Part shown: one piece after another, positions 1-5,180 of the stretch | Layout: every line of letters starts with the position of its first letter | How positions within the stretch are numbered: the stretch's first letter is position 1 | DNA from: Geodermatophilaceae bacterium | Lineage (GTDB): Bacteria > Actinomycetota > Actinomycetes > Mycobacteriales > Geodermatophilaceae | Assembly: GCA_013812385.1 (NCBI GenBank) | Contig: JACCTM010000337.1 | Coordinates: 1 to 5,180, forward strand | DNA: 5,180 bases | Reading direction: 5' to 3' | Position numbers and translations under genes: made by a program | Notes under the pieces: model-generated | Databases searched by the model: none | Seen by the model: the letters and a program-made list of their open reading frames with translations, nothing else | What the model was told of the DNA's origin: nothing

Positions 1-467
1 GCGATTCCGAACTCGGCTGCCGCCAGCGCGTACCGGTCCGCCTTGTCTTTCTTGAGCACGTTGATCGTGTGCTTGTGCTGTGCCAAGGAGGTCTCGTGTT
101 GTTCACGGGCCTCGGACACGAGCCGGCGCAGGTCCGCCTTGCTGTGCCGGGCGCTGAAGCTCAGGCGCAGCAGCAACGGATTACGCGGGTGGTCGGCTTC
201 CAACGGAGAGGCCAGCCACGCGGCGAAAGCGCGCTTTCCGGCGGCGCTGATCGTGTAGGCGAGTGAGGCCCTGGAGCCCGGCTTGCCGGCTCGTACGTAC
301 CCGCGACCGGCCATCACGGGCAGTTCGCGATAGACCTGGCTGCGGGTCAGCGTCCACAACGGCCCGAACCGCTGACCGGCCAGGGTCACCAGCTGACCGC
401 CCGTCAGGGGACCGTCGTGCAGCAGGCCCAGCAGCGCTGCTGACGTACTGTTCAGGCCCCCGGTCAT
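1..467 (-). CDS. PadR family transcriptional regulator (partial, C-terminus outside window)
   Basis: The 155 readable residues begin MTGGLNSTSAALLGLLHDG and form a PadR-type winged helix over roughly residues 8-80. The family pattern is visible: a hydrophobic helix ending LLGLLHDGPLTGGQL, then the recognition helix region WTLTRSQVYRELPVMAGRGYV, then a wing with a Tyr-x-Ile-Ser-x-x-Gly-Lys segment (YTISAAGKRAF). After residue 80 comes a charged helical stretch (KADLRRLVSEAREQHE) matching the dimerisation helices of the PadR/Vir C-terminal domain. The ATG at 467 is the first possible start, because a TGA immediately precedes it in frame. The ribosome-binding signal is weak (a TAGGG about 6 bases upstream). 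The gene is divergent from the lipoprotein gene at 583, and PadR proteins often repress themselves and a divergent neighbour, so that gene is a candidate target by inference. The ligand is unknown. The missing part would be the last dimerisation residues. Confidence 0.88.
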   Translation of the reverse strand, partial: MTGGLNSTSAALLGLLHDGPLTGGQLVTLAGQRFGPLWTLTRSQVYRELPVMAGRGYVRAGKPGSRASLAYTISAAGKRAFAAWLASPLEADHPRNPLLLRLSFSARHSKADLRRLVSEAREQHETSLAQHKHTINVLKKDKADRYALAAAEFGI

Positions 468-582
468 TCACCGACCCTAGTCAAGATCGGGTACGGAGCG
501 TAAGAACACCAAGCTAAGCGGTCATCGGCAGAGGCGAACGTCGAACTCTGCGACCGCCGGACCAGCCGATGAGGGGACGTGC
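468..582. promoter_or_regulatory. Divergent intergenic region between the PadR regulator and the lipoprotein gene
   Basis: This 115-bp gap must hold the outward promoters for both genes. I see no convincing -35/-10 pair on either strand. A short interrupted inverted repeat, CAGAG (529-533) and CTCTG (546-550) with a 12-base spacer, lies about 30 bases ahead of the lipoprotein start and is a weak candidate operator. I do not see the ATGT-8N-ACAT type site known for some PadR proteins. Confidence 0.35.
571..576 (+). promoter_or_regulatory. Ribosome binding site of the CWB2-like lipoprotein gene
   Basis: GAGGGG lies 6 bases ahead of the ATG at 583. It supports this start, which also places a complete lipoprotein signal peptide at the N-terminus. 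Confidence 0.7.
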
Positions 583-2256
583 ATGCGTAGGAGTAGCCAG
601 TTCGCCGCTGCCGCGACCTGTTTCGGCCTCCTATTGGCCGGCTGCACCAGCGACGGCGACGCCGAGTCGGCGCGTCCCACTGTGGCACCCAGTTCCTCCA
701 AGCCCGATGCCGCCCTGACCCTGATCGCGGACGCCGACCCCGCCGCGGCGGCGATTTCCACCAGCCGCGCCCTGTACGACAGCTCCGACGTCGTCGTCCT
801 TGCCGCCCCGGACGACCAGCTGGCGATCACGCTCGGGGCAAGTGCCGCCGTGGCTCTCGGCGTACCAATGTTGCTGTCGATCCCGGGGGGGCAACCGGCC
901 GACCCACTCGGCAGCGAGTTCGATCGCCTGGGGGTCACTCACGTCCTTGCTGTCGGCGGGGATGCCGCGCAAGACCTTTCCGCTGGCGCCGAGCTGCAGA
1001 TCCTGACAGTGGCCGCGGACTCCGCTGCGCTCGCCGAGGTCATCGGCATCGAACTCGGCCAAGCCGAACCGGTCGCACCTGAAGGCATCGCCGCCGCCCT
1101 CGCGGCCCTCGACCCGGCTGCGCCGGTCGCGCTGCTGCCCACCGGCGCAGCCGCCCCGGAGCCCAGTCAGGACGCTGACCCCGACGACGTGGCACTGCCG
1201 GAGGTGACTCGACCCGAAGCGGTGACCGGAACGCTCGTTCTTGCCACGACGACGCCAGAGTCGTTGCCCGGGATTGCCACCGCGCGAGCGGCCGGTGTCG
1301 AGGTCCAGGTGGTCGGACCTGACCAGCTCGACCCCCGATCCTCCAGCGAGGCGATCAGCACGTTGAGCGAAACCAAGCCCGATGCGGTCATCGCGCTCGG
1401 CACTGGATACGGCGCACAGCAGGGTCTGGACTGGAAGCTCGCGACGGCGGCGACCGGAGCACAGCTACCCGGCGGCGGTCAGTTGCTCTTCCAGGAGCGC
1501 ATGTTCGTGGCGCTCTATGGCTACACCGAAGGCGGGGCGCTGGGGGTCCTCGGTGAGCAGGACGCGGGTGGCGCGGTGCAGCGGGCGATCGAGACCGCGG
1601 CGGAGTACGACGATCTGGTGTCAACCCAAGTCGTCCCGGCCTTCGAGATCATCGCAACTGTTGCCTCAGAGTTCCCCGGACTCGACGGCAACTACTCGTC
1701 GGAAGCCGACATTTCGCAGTTACAGCCGTGGGTGGATGCCGCCGGAGCTGCTGGGATCTACGTCGTGCTCGACCTGCAGCCGGGTCGCACCGACTTCTTG
1801 ACCCAGGCGATGGCCTACGAGCCGCTGCTTCGCTTGCCGCATGTGGGTCTGGCCCTCGACCCGGAATGGCGCCTGCTGCCCAACCAGGTCCACCTTGACC
1901 AGATCGGTTTCGTGTCGATCGAGGAGGTCAACGCGGTCGTCACGTGGCTGGCCGACCTGACTCGAGCAAACGCCCTGCCGCAGAAAATGCTTGTCCTGCA
2001 CCAGTTCCAGTTGGGGATGATCCCGGACCGGGAACTGCTCGACACCACCCGCGAGGAGCTGGGAATCCTCATCCATGTCGATGGAAACGGCGACCAGGGA
2101 TCCAAGCAGGCGACGTGGGCCGTGCTGCACGAGGACCCCCCCGCCAACGTCTACTGGGGATGGAAGAACTTCGTCGACGAAGACTCGCCGATGCTCACAC
2201 CCGAGCAGACGATCGACCAGGCCCTTCCGACACCGGAGCTGATCACCTACCAGTGA
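583..2256 (+). CDS. Secreted lipoprotein with cell-wall-binding-repeat-2-like N-terminal half and TIM-barrel-like C-terminal half
   Basis: The 557-residue product starts with a lipoprotein signal peptide: Arg2-Arg3, a hydrophobic core to residue 18, and lipobox Leu18-Ala-Gly-Cys21. It is therefore predicted to be anchored by Cys21 outside the membrane. Residues 60-126 resemble the cell wall binding repeat 2 family: DSSDVVVLAAPDD, an Ala-rich helix, LGVPMLLSI, then RLGVTHVLAVGG. A second, weaker copy may lie around 215-275 (TLVLATTTPESLPGI ... PDAVIALGTG). Residues 300-557 look like a beta/alpha barrel with strands ending in acidic or His residues: PAFEIIATV (352-360), IYVVLDLQPGRTDF (392-405), VGLALDPEWRL (421-431), KMLVLHQF (468-475), LGILIHVDGNG (493-503) and VYWGWKNF (523-530). 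Such residues at strand ends could form a sugar-binding or catalytic pocket, but I recognise no known glycosidase signature. From memory the C-terminal half belongs to a conserved actinobacterial hypothetical family. The substrate is unknown. The gene converges on the GH3 lipoprotein gene with a 23-bp gap. Confidence 0.85.
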   Translation: MRRSSQFAAAATCFGLLLAGCTSDGDAESARPTVAPSSSKPDAALTLIADADPAAAAISTSRALYDSSDVVVLAAPDDQLAITLGASAAVALGVPMLLSIPGGQPADPLGSEFDRLGVTHVLAVGGDAAQDLSAGAELQILTVAADSAALAEVIGIELGQAEPVAPEGIAAALAALDPAAPVALLPTGAAAPEPSQDADPDDVALPEVTRPEAVTGTLVLATTTPESLPGIATARAAGVEVQVVGPDQLDPRSSSEAISTLSETKPDAVIALGTGYGAQQGLDWKLATAATGAQLPGGGQLLFQERMFVALYGYTEGGALGVLGEQDAGGAVQRAIETAAEYDDLVSTQVVPAFEIIATVASEFPGLDGNYSSEADISQLQPWVDAAGAAGIYVVLDLQPGRTDFLTQAMAYEPLLRLPHVGLALDPEWRLLPNQVHLDQIGFVSIEEVNAVVTWLADLTRANALPQKMLVLHQFQLGMIPDRELLDTTREELGILIHVDGNGDQGSKQATWAVLHEDPPANVYWGWKNFVDEDSPMLTPEQTIDQALPTPELITYQ

Positions 2257-2279
2257 GCGTGTGTTCGGCGACGCGCCCC

Positions 2280-3506
2280 TCAGGTGCAGACCAACAGGCC
2301 GGAGTCCTGCTTGCTGATCAGCACATGCAGGGCAGCGTCGTCGATGCGGGCAGTGAAGCTCGGATCGCTTGCGGCGCGCGCGATCAGGGCAGAGGTCATC
2401 GGCTCTGCGTCGTCGCCGTCGACGGTGAGGACGAGGTCGCCCCCGGCAGCGACAAAGGCGACGGCGCGCTGGCCGGTCGGTACGTCGGCCACCGCAGCCG
2501 CATTGCCGAGGTCGTCGGAGACCACGACGCCGGTGAAGCCCAGTCGATCCCGCAGCAGGCCGCCGATCACCGCAGGCGAGAATGCCGCGATGTTGTCCGG
2601 GTCCAGTTCCGGATAGGACGCCGAGGACATCATTACCGCGGTTGCTCCGGCTTGGATGCCCGCCGCGAACGGCTGCAGCGCAGCGTCATCCACCGTGGTC
2701 TGCTCGTCCACGGCTTGGTCGGAGGTGTCGGTGTTCGCGGTCACCCGGCCCAGACCGGGGAAGTGCTTGACGGTGGCGTCCACCCCGGCACCCTGCAGCG
2801 CGATGACAACCGTGTTCACCGCCGTGCCGACTGCCTGCGGGTCGTCGCCGTACTGCCGATCCGAGGCTCCGATCGGTGGGTTCGTGGCCGCCGTACCGGC
2901 GGGGACGGTGTCGGCGACCGGGGCCAGGTTGAGCGTGATGCCGGAAGCGGCCAACTCGCCGGCCCAGACAGCGGTTTGGCTGGCCAGCTCTACTGTGCTC
3001 AGCCGGCCCTGCTCGAGTCCGACGGGGATCGCGGTGAAGCCGGGCCCGGTGAGCGTCTGCACCAGCCCGCCCTCCTGATCTGCGGCTACGTGCAAAAAGG
3101 CACCCGTCGTGCTGATCGCCTGCAACTGCAACGTGGTCACCGCCGTACCGACAGCTTCTGCCCCGGTGCTGCTGCGTCCGGCCAGGAAGACGCCGCCCAC
3201 GGCGTATGGGATCAGCTGGGCGTAGCCCCCGACGGGATCGTTCGCCGGCAATCCGACCATGAGCAGCTGGCCGACCCGTTGATTCAGATTCATCCTGCCC
3301 AGCGCCGAACGGGCACAGGCATCCGGTGCTGCAGTCGGCGCCGGCCGCACGGTGGCCGAGGTCAACGGGCGAGTAAAGGTGGCCGCAGCTGTGCTTCCCG
3401 GAGACTGCTCGGTCTGGTCGCTACCCGAACATGCAGTGAGGCCAACCAGCAAGACGGTAAGGCCGACTGCGCGCCACGAGCACTTCGACGCGAGCCGCCC
3501 GATCAC
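2280..3506 (-). CDS. Glycoside hydrolase family 3 lipoprotein, NagZ/LpqI-like beta-N-acetylglucosaminidase
   Basis: The 408-residue product is predicted to act on N-acetylglucosamine-containing wall fragments at the outer face of the membrane. A signal peptide ends in lipobox Leu23-Thr-Ala-Cys26, followed by a Ser/Thr/Pro/Ala-rich linker to about residue 62. The GH3 N-terminal domain fills the rest: LNQRVGQLLMVG (73-84), DQEGG (143-147), LNLAPVADT (192-200), KHFPG (247-251) and VVVSDDL (327-333), where Asp331 is the expected nucleophile. There is no second GH3 domain, as in NagZ and mycobacterial LpqI. The NagZ Asp-Ser-His loop downstream of KHFPG reads Asn258-Thr259-Asp260, so the usual acid/base His is absent. 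This may be a subfamily trait and does not by itself mean inactivity. GTG at 3506 is the most upstream start after an in-frame TGA and gives the full signal peptide. No clear Shine-Dalgarno sequence precedes it. The gene follows the tadE genes in the same direction after 92 bp, so co-transcription is possible, but its function is unrelated to the pilus. Confidence 0.9.
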   Translation of the reverse strand: MIGRLASKCSWRAVGLTVLLVGLTACSGSDQTEQSPGSTAAATFTRPLTSATVRPAPTAAPDACARSALGRMNLNQRVGQLLMVGLPANDPVGGYAQLIPYAVGGVFLAGRSSTGAEAVGTAVTTLQLQAISTTGAFLHVAADQEGGLVQTLTGPGFTAIPVGLEQGRLSTVELASQTAVWAGELAASGITLNLAPVADTVPAGTAATNPPIGASDRQYGDDPQAVGTAVNTVVIALQGAGVDATVKHFPGLGRVTANTDTSDQAVDEQTTVDDAALQPFAAGIQAGATAVMMSSASYPELDPDNIAAFSPAVIGGLLRDRLGFTGVVVSDDLGNAAAVADVPTGQRAVAFVAAGGDLVLTVDGDDAEPMTSALIARAASDPSFTARIDDAALHVLISKQDSGLLVCT

Positions 3507-3551
3507 GGAGTCATCGTCACATTCGAAGTCCGTCCATCAAATTCCGCGGGG

Positions 3552-3586
3552 CCAGGGACCTGGTACCAAGCGCCCCTCCCAGGCGC
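3552..3586 (-). terminator. Weak candidate terminator after the tadE genes (two short hairpins)
   Basis: Beginning 12 bases after the last tadE stop, the minus-strand transcript can form GCGCC-7-GGCGC (3586-3570, plus a possible G-U pair). A compact palindrome with arms CCAGG and CCTGG follows at 3563-3552. Neither is followed by a U-run, so intrinsic termination is doubtful. The rest of the 92-bp gap up to the GH3 start holds no gene and probably the GH3 promoter, which I cannot place. Confidence 0.25.
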
Positions 3587-3598
3587 CGCAGACCGGAC

Positions 3599-4084
3599 TC
3601 AGGCGGCGTACCGGTCGCGTTCGACGACGAACAGGCCGGTCGCGGTGTTGGATTCGATGAACTCCGGCAACAGCGGCACCCGGACGGTCACCGTGACGCA
3701 GACGATGAACTCCTCGCCGGGGAACAGGCCCGGGACGTAACTGCCCGCGGCCTCGCATCCGGTACCGGCCGGGGCATAGGCGACCCGTAGGTCCTGCAGG
3801 TTCACCGACTGGGCCTCGACGGCGAGCTCGGCGGCTCGTTGCGCGCGGGCCATCCCGAGTTCCGGGTCGGGCGCCGATCCGATCGCCCGACCGGCCTCAC
3901 GTGCTGCTTCGGTGGAAGCGAAGATGCCGCGTTGTACGGCACTGAACCCGACGATCAGGTAGGTCATCGGGATGAACACCAGCACCGAGATGAACACGAA
4001 CTCGACGATCGCCGAGCCGCGATCCCGCTGACCCTTGCGCACCAAAGTCATACTGCGGGTCAGGGACCGTTGGAACGCAGCCAT
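3599..4084 (-). CDS. TadE/TadG-like pseudopilin of the Tad pilus (second copy)
   Basis: The 161-residue protein has a short basic leader, then the type IV pilin-like processing motif Gly23-Ser-Ala-Ile-Val-Glu28-Phe29, and a single transmembrane segment at about 29-50 (VFISVLVFIPMTYLIVGF). It continues with the TadE-typical helix ending FASTEAAREAGRAI (55-68). Gly followed five residues later by Glu and an aromatic residue is the site cut by the prepilin peptidase TadV/CpaA in Tad systems. The extracytoplasmic part carries two cysteines (110 and 129) that could form a disulfide, and a beta-rich end (FIVCVTVTVRVPLLPEF). TadE-type proteins are minor pseudopilins needed for Flp pilus assembly. 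I chose ATG at 4084 over the GTG at 4087 because AAGGAAGG (4098-4091) is 6 bases ahead of it. The ATG overlaps the stop codon of the preceding tadE by one base, which indicates translational coupling. Confidence 0.88.
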   Translation of the reverse strand: MAAFQRSLTRSMTLVRKGQRDRGSAIVEFVFISVLVFIPMTYLIVGFSAVQRGIFASTEAAREAGRAIGSAPDPELGMARAQRAAELAVEAQSVNLQDLRVAYAPAGTGCEAAGSYVPGLFPGEEFIVCVTVTVRVPLLPEFIESNTATGLFVVERDRYAA

Positions 4085-4494
4085 CACTGACCTTCCTTGA
4101 TCGCCCGGCCGGTGGCATTGACCGGCAGAAGATCACCGAGGGCGCCGAACAGCGCAGGGACTGCACCGGTGCACTGCACCACCACCAGCACCAGGCCGGT
4201 GGAGTCCCTTTCCTCGCTCGACGAGCAGCTCAGCCCGTCCGCTGTGGACCCACCGAGCGCGTTACCAACGATGTCGAGGGTTCGCGGCGCGCCTGCCCCG
4301 GAATCCACGTCGGCATTAGCGGCGTACCGCGCACCTTCCTGCGCGCTGGCCGCGACGACATTGCGGACGTGCACGTAGACGGCTACCTGCAGTACGGCCA
4401 GCAGCAATCCCATCACGAGCGCGGAGATCAGCACGAACTCGACGACCGCGGCACCGTCATCGCCACGGTGACGAACCCGCAGCCGACCGATCAC
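4084..4494 (-). CDS. TadE-like pseudopilin of the Tad pilus (first copy)
   Basis: This 136-residue protein is built like its downstream neighbour. It has a basic leader (RLRVRHRGDD), the processing motif Gly14-Ala-Ala-Val-Val-Glu19-Phe20, a transmembrane segment at about 20-43 (LISALVMGLLLAVLQVAVYV), then the TadE-typical stretch NVVAASAQEGARYAANAD (45-62). Two cysteines (90 and 108) lie in the outer domain, about as far apart as the pair in the second copy, so a shared disulfide fold is likely. The start is GTG at 4494, overlapping the stop of the flp-like gene as GTGA. There is no Shine-Dalgarno sequence ahead of it, so it probably depends on re-initiation by ribosomes ending the previous gene. 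It belongs to the same operon as tadC, flp-like and the second tadE. Confidence 0.88.
   Translation of the reverse strand: MIGRLRVRHRGDDGAAVVEFVLISALVMGLLLAVLQVAVYVHVRNVVAASAQEGARYAANADVDSGAGAPRTLDIVGNALGGSTADGLSCSSSEERDSTGLVLVVVQCTGAVPALFGALGDLLPVNATGRAIKEGQ
4091..4098 (-). promoter_or_regulatory. Ribosome binding site of the second tadE gene
   Basis: AAGGAAGG on the minus strand lies inside the 3' end of the first tadE, 6 bases ahead of the ATG at 4084 and only 3 bases ahead of the alternative GTG at 4087. It decides for the ATG. Confidence 0.7.
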
Positions 4495-4733
4495 TGCTGG
4501 GAGGTGACGCTGTCCAACGCCGTCTGGATCGCCTCGACGATCGCCTCGCGGAACGGGATCAGGATGGCCAGCACGAGGGCGGCGGTCATCACGGTGATCA
4601 TCACCCAGCCGGGTACGTCACCGCGTTCCCGATCCGGACCGCGCAAGCGCGCCACCCGCGTTGCCCACCACACAAGGGTGGCGGTCACCAGCATGCCGGC
4701 GCGGACACCGATCCATGGACTCCGAACGATCAT
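4491..4733 (-). CDS. Flp-like small membrane protein of the Tad locus
   Basis: The 80-residue protein has two hydrophobic segments, about 9-27 and 41-60, separated by a strongly charged stretch RLRGPDRERGDVPGW (29-43). The second segment (VMITVMTAALVLAILIPF) and the amphipathic tail (REAIVEAIQTALDSV) look like a Flp-type pilin helix. From memory, RGDVPGW-V is common in small actinobacterial proteins encoded between tadC and tadE. It differs from classical Flp pilin: after Gly38 there is no Glu at position +5 (Trp43 stands there), so standard prepilin-peptidase cleavage is uncertain. The extra N-terminal hydrophobic segment is also unusual. It could be a structural pilin, a pseudopilin or an unprocessed membrane partner. 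ATG at 4733 is supported by AGAGGAAG 7 bases upstream. Longer in-frame starts would run through the tadC tail. Confidence 0.75.
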   Translation of the reverse strand: MIVRSPWIGVRAGMLVTATLVWWATRVARLRGPDRERGDVPGWVMITVMTAALVLAILIPFREAIVEAIQTALDSVTSQQ

Positions 4734-4740
4734 CTTCTTA

Positions 4741-4748
4741 CTTCCTCT
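4741..4748 (-). promoter_or_regulatory. Ribosome binding site of the flp-like gene
   Basis: AGAGGAAG on the minus strand lies 7 bases ahead of the ATG at 4733, in the 35-base gap after the tadC stop. It rules out the longer reading that would begin at 4886. Confidence 0.75.
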
Positions 4749-4768
4749 CGACAAGTCGTGCATGTCCG

Positions 4769-4867
4769 TCAACCCGCCAGCGACACGATGCTGATGAGGC
4801 CAGGAAACAACGCGAACAGGACCGTGACCGGAAGCACCAAAAAGACCACCGGCACAACAAGCGCGCA
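4769..4867 (-). pseudogene. tadC: C-terminal remnant of tadC (type II secretion system F-like inner-membrane protein), interrupted
   Basis: This minus-strand frame reads CALVVPVVFLVLPVTVLFAL and continues FPGLISIVSLAG before a TGA at 4771-4769. This is a hydrophobic, Pro-containing helix like the last transmembrane segment of actinobacterial TadC/GspF proteins, and it sits exactly where tadC belongs, 35 bases ahead of the flp-like gene. Going upstream the frame becomes unlike TadC (Cys-Gln-Glu-Ser-Thr-Val) and meets TAA at 4897-4895 without a start codon. Only about 30 of the roughly 250-310 residues usual for TadC remain, so this is a broken 3' end and not a gene. The TadC assignment rests on the helix and the synteny. 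The rest of tadC may lie on the far side of the inserted element. Confidence 0.7.
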
Positions 4868-4884
4868 TACGGTACTCTCCTGGC
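4840..4884. other. Probable integration junction (attL or attR) of a serine-integrase element in tadC
   Basis: Somewhere in this interval tadC coding sequence gives way to the sequence leading into the recombinase gene. The most likely place is about 4856-4870, where the TadC-like reading ends. Serine integrases recombine at short attP sites that commonly lie directly upstream of the integrase gene, as in phiC31-type phages. This matches a start codon only 15-30 bases from the break. I could not identify the 2-bp crossover core or clear half-site symmetry, because only one junction is visible. Confidence 0.45.
4868..4878 (+). promoter_or_regulatory. Candidate -10 elements for a leaderless recombinase transcript
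   Basis: TACTCT (4873-4878) fits the actinobacterial TANNNT -10 pattern and ends 6 bases before the recombinase ATG, so transcription could begin at the A of the ATG. TACGGT (4868-4873) is an alternative, giving a leader of a few bases. No good -35 is visible. There is also no Shine-Dalgarno sequence ahead of the ATG, which fits a leaderless mRNA. Confidence 0.35.
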
Positions 4885-5180
4885 ATGCGTCCTGTTATCT
4901 ACGCCCGGCAGTCCCTCGACCGATCCGGGGAGGCCCTAGCGGTCAGTCGTCAGCTCTCCGATTGCCGCTCCCTGGTGGAGCGCAACGGCTGGGAGACAGC
5001 GGCCGAGTACGTCGACAACGATGTCTCGGCCAGCGACGGCAAGCCTCGTGCTGAGTGGTCGCGATTGCTCACCGACTTCTCGGCGGGGAGATTCGACACG
5101 GTCGTGTGCTGGCACACCGACAGGCTTTACCGACGCCTGATCGATCTTGTGAGCCTGATCGAACTAGCCGAGCGGCAGGC
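4885..5180 (+). CDS. Serine recombinase / large serine integrase (partial, C-terminus outside window)
   Basis: The 98 readable residues form most of the resolvase/invertase catalytic domain. The N-terminal strand and catalytic motif are VIYARQS (4-10), with Ser10 as the expected nucleophile and Arg8 its conserved partner. Then come QLSDCRSLVERNGWETAAEY (23-42) and DNDVSASDGKPRAEWSRLL (44-62), the segment typical of large serine recombinases. The last readable part, GRFDTVVCWHTDRLYRR (67-83), holds the conserved Asp-Arg-Leu with following arginines. The domain is colinear and intact as far as it can be seen. Its style matches phage and integrative-element integrases of actinobacteria more than small resolvases, but the recombinase and zinc-ribbon domains that would prove this lie outside the window. 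The ATG at 4885 starts right before the catalytic strand, as is usual. The gene points away from the tadC break, so the element extends to the right. Confidence 0.9.
   Translation, partial: MRPVIYARQSLDRSGEALAVSRQLSDCRSLVERNGWETAAEYVDNDVSASDGKPRAEWSRLLTDFSAGRFDTVVCWHTDRLYRRLIDLVSLIELAERQ

Noticed and set aside
181..471. 96-residue minus-strand frame starting GTG at 471
   Set aside because: It is a shifted frame over the PadR gene. The frame from ATG 467 gives a clear PadR winged helix, and this one gives only low-complexity Arg/Gly/Ala sequence.
468..582. Sigma-70-like promoter pairs such as TTGGTG with CGATCT on the minus strand
   Set aside because: The matches are too poor to distinguish from chance in GC-rich sequence.
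2257..2279. Intrinsic terminator between the convergent genes
   Set aside because: Only a 4-bp stem with a 10-base loop and no U-run on either strand.
1944..3740. Long 598-residue open frame on the plus strand
   Set aside because: It runs across the 3' end of the lipoprotein gene and antisense to the whole GH3 gene, whose motifs and signal peptide are unmistakable. The translation is Arg/Gly-rich with no domain, as expected of a shadow frame in GC-rich DNA.
4491..4886. Longer 131-residue version of the flp-like gene starting at 4886
   Set aside because: The extra N-terminal 51 residues overlap the TadC tail in another frame and read as Cys/Gly-rich nonsense. The ATG at 4733 has a good ribosome binding site.
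4758..5054. 98-residue plus-strand frame across the tadC/recombinase junction
   Set aside because: It overlaps the recombinase in a different frame and its translation has no recognisable motif.
1..5180. tRNA or rRNA genes, CRISPR arrays, insertion-sequence terminal repeats
   Set aside because: Looked for on both strands by eye. No cloverleaf, evenly spaced repeats or IS ends were seen. In particular no tRNA gene lies at the presumed integration junction.

Overview
The window is GC-rich throughout, with a strong G/C third-position bias in its genes. It carries a lipoprotein family and a Tad pilus arrangement typical of Actinomycetota. The closest resemblance I recall is to Nocardioidaceae-like and related actinobacteria, but the sequence alone does not fix the genus.

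Left part (1-2256): a PadR-type transcriptional regulator on the minus strand runs off the left edge. A 115-bp divergent intergenic region follows. Then a 557-residue lipoprotein lies on the plus strand, with an N-terminal half resembling cell-wall-binding repeat 2 and a C-terminal half resembling a TIM barrel.

Middle (2280-3506): a second lipoprotein gene on the minus strand converges on the first. It encodes a family 3 glycoside hydrolase of the NagZ/LpqI type. The usual Asp-Ser-His loop of NagZ reads Asn-Thr-Asp here.

Right part (3599-4867, minus strand): the downstream end of a Tad (tight adherence) pilus operon. In transcription order it holds the C-terminal tail of tadC, a small Flp-like membrane protein, and two TadE-type pseudopilins. 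The last three genes are very tightly packed, with overlapping stop and start codons.

Right edge (about 4856-5180): the tadC frame loses its family character and is cut off. Within a few tens of bases a large-type serine recombinase starts on the opposite strand and runs off the right edge. The simplest reading is the boundary of an integrative element or prophage inserted into the 3' part of tadC, with the integrase gene directly beside the attachment site. The insertion would separate the flp-like and tadE genes from the tad promoter and the assembly ATPase genes. Whether the other part of tadC lies beyond the element cannot be seen here.
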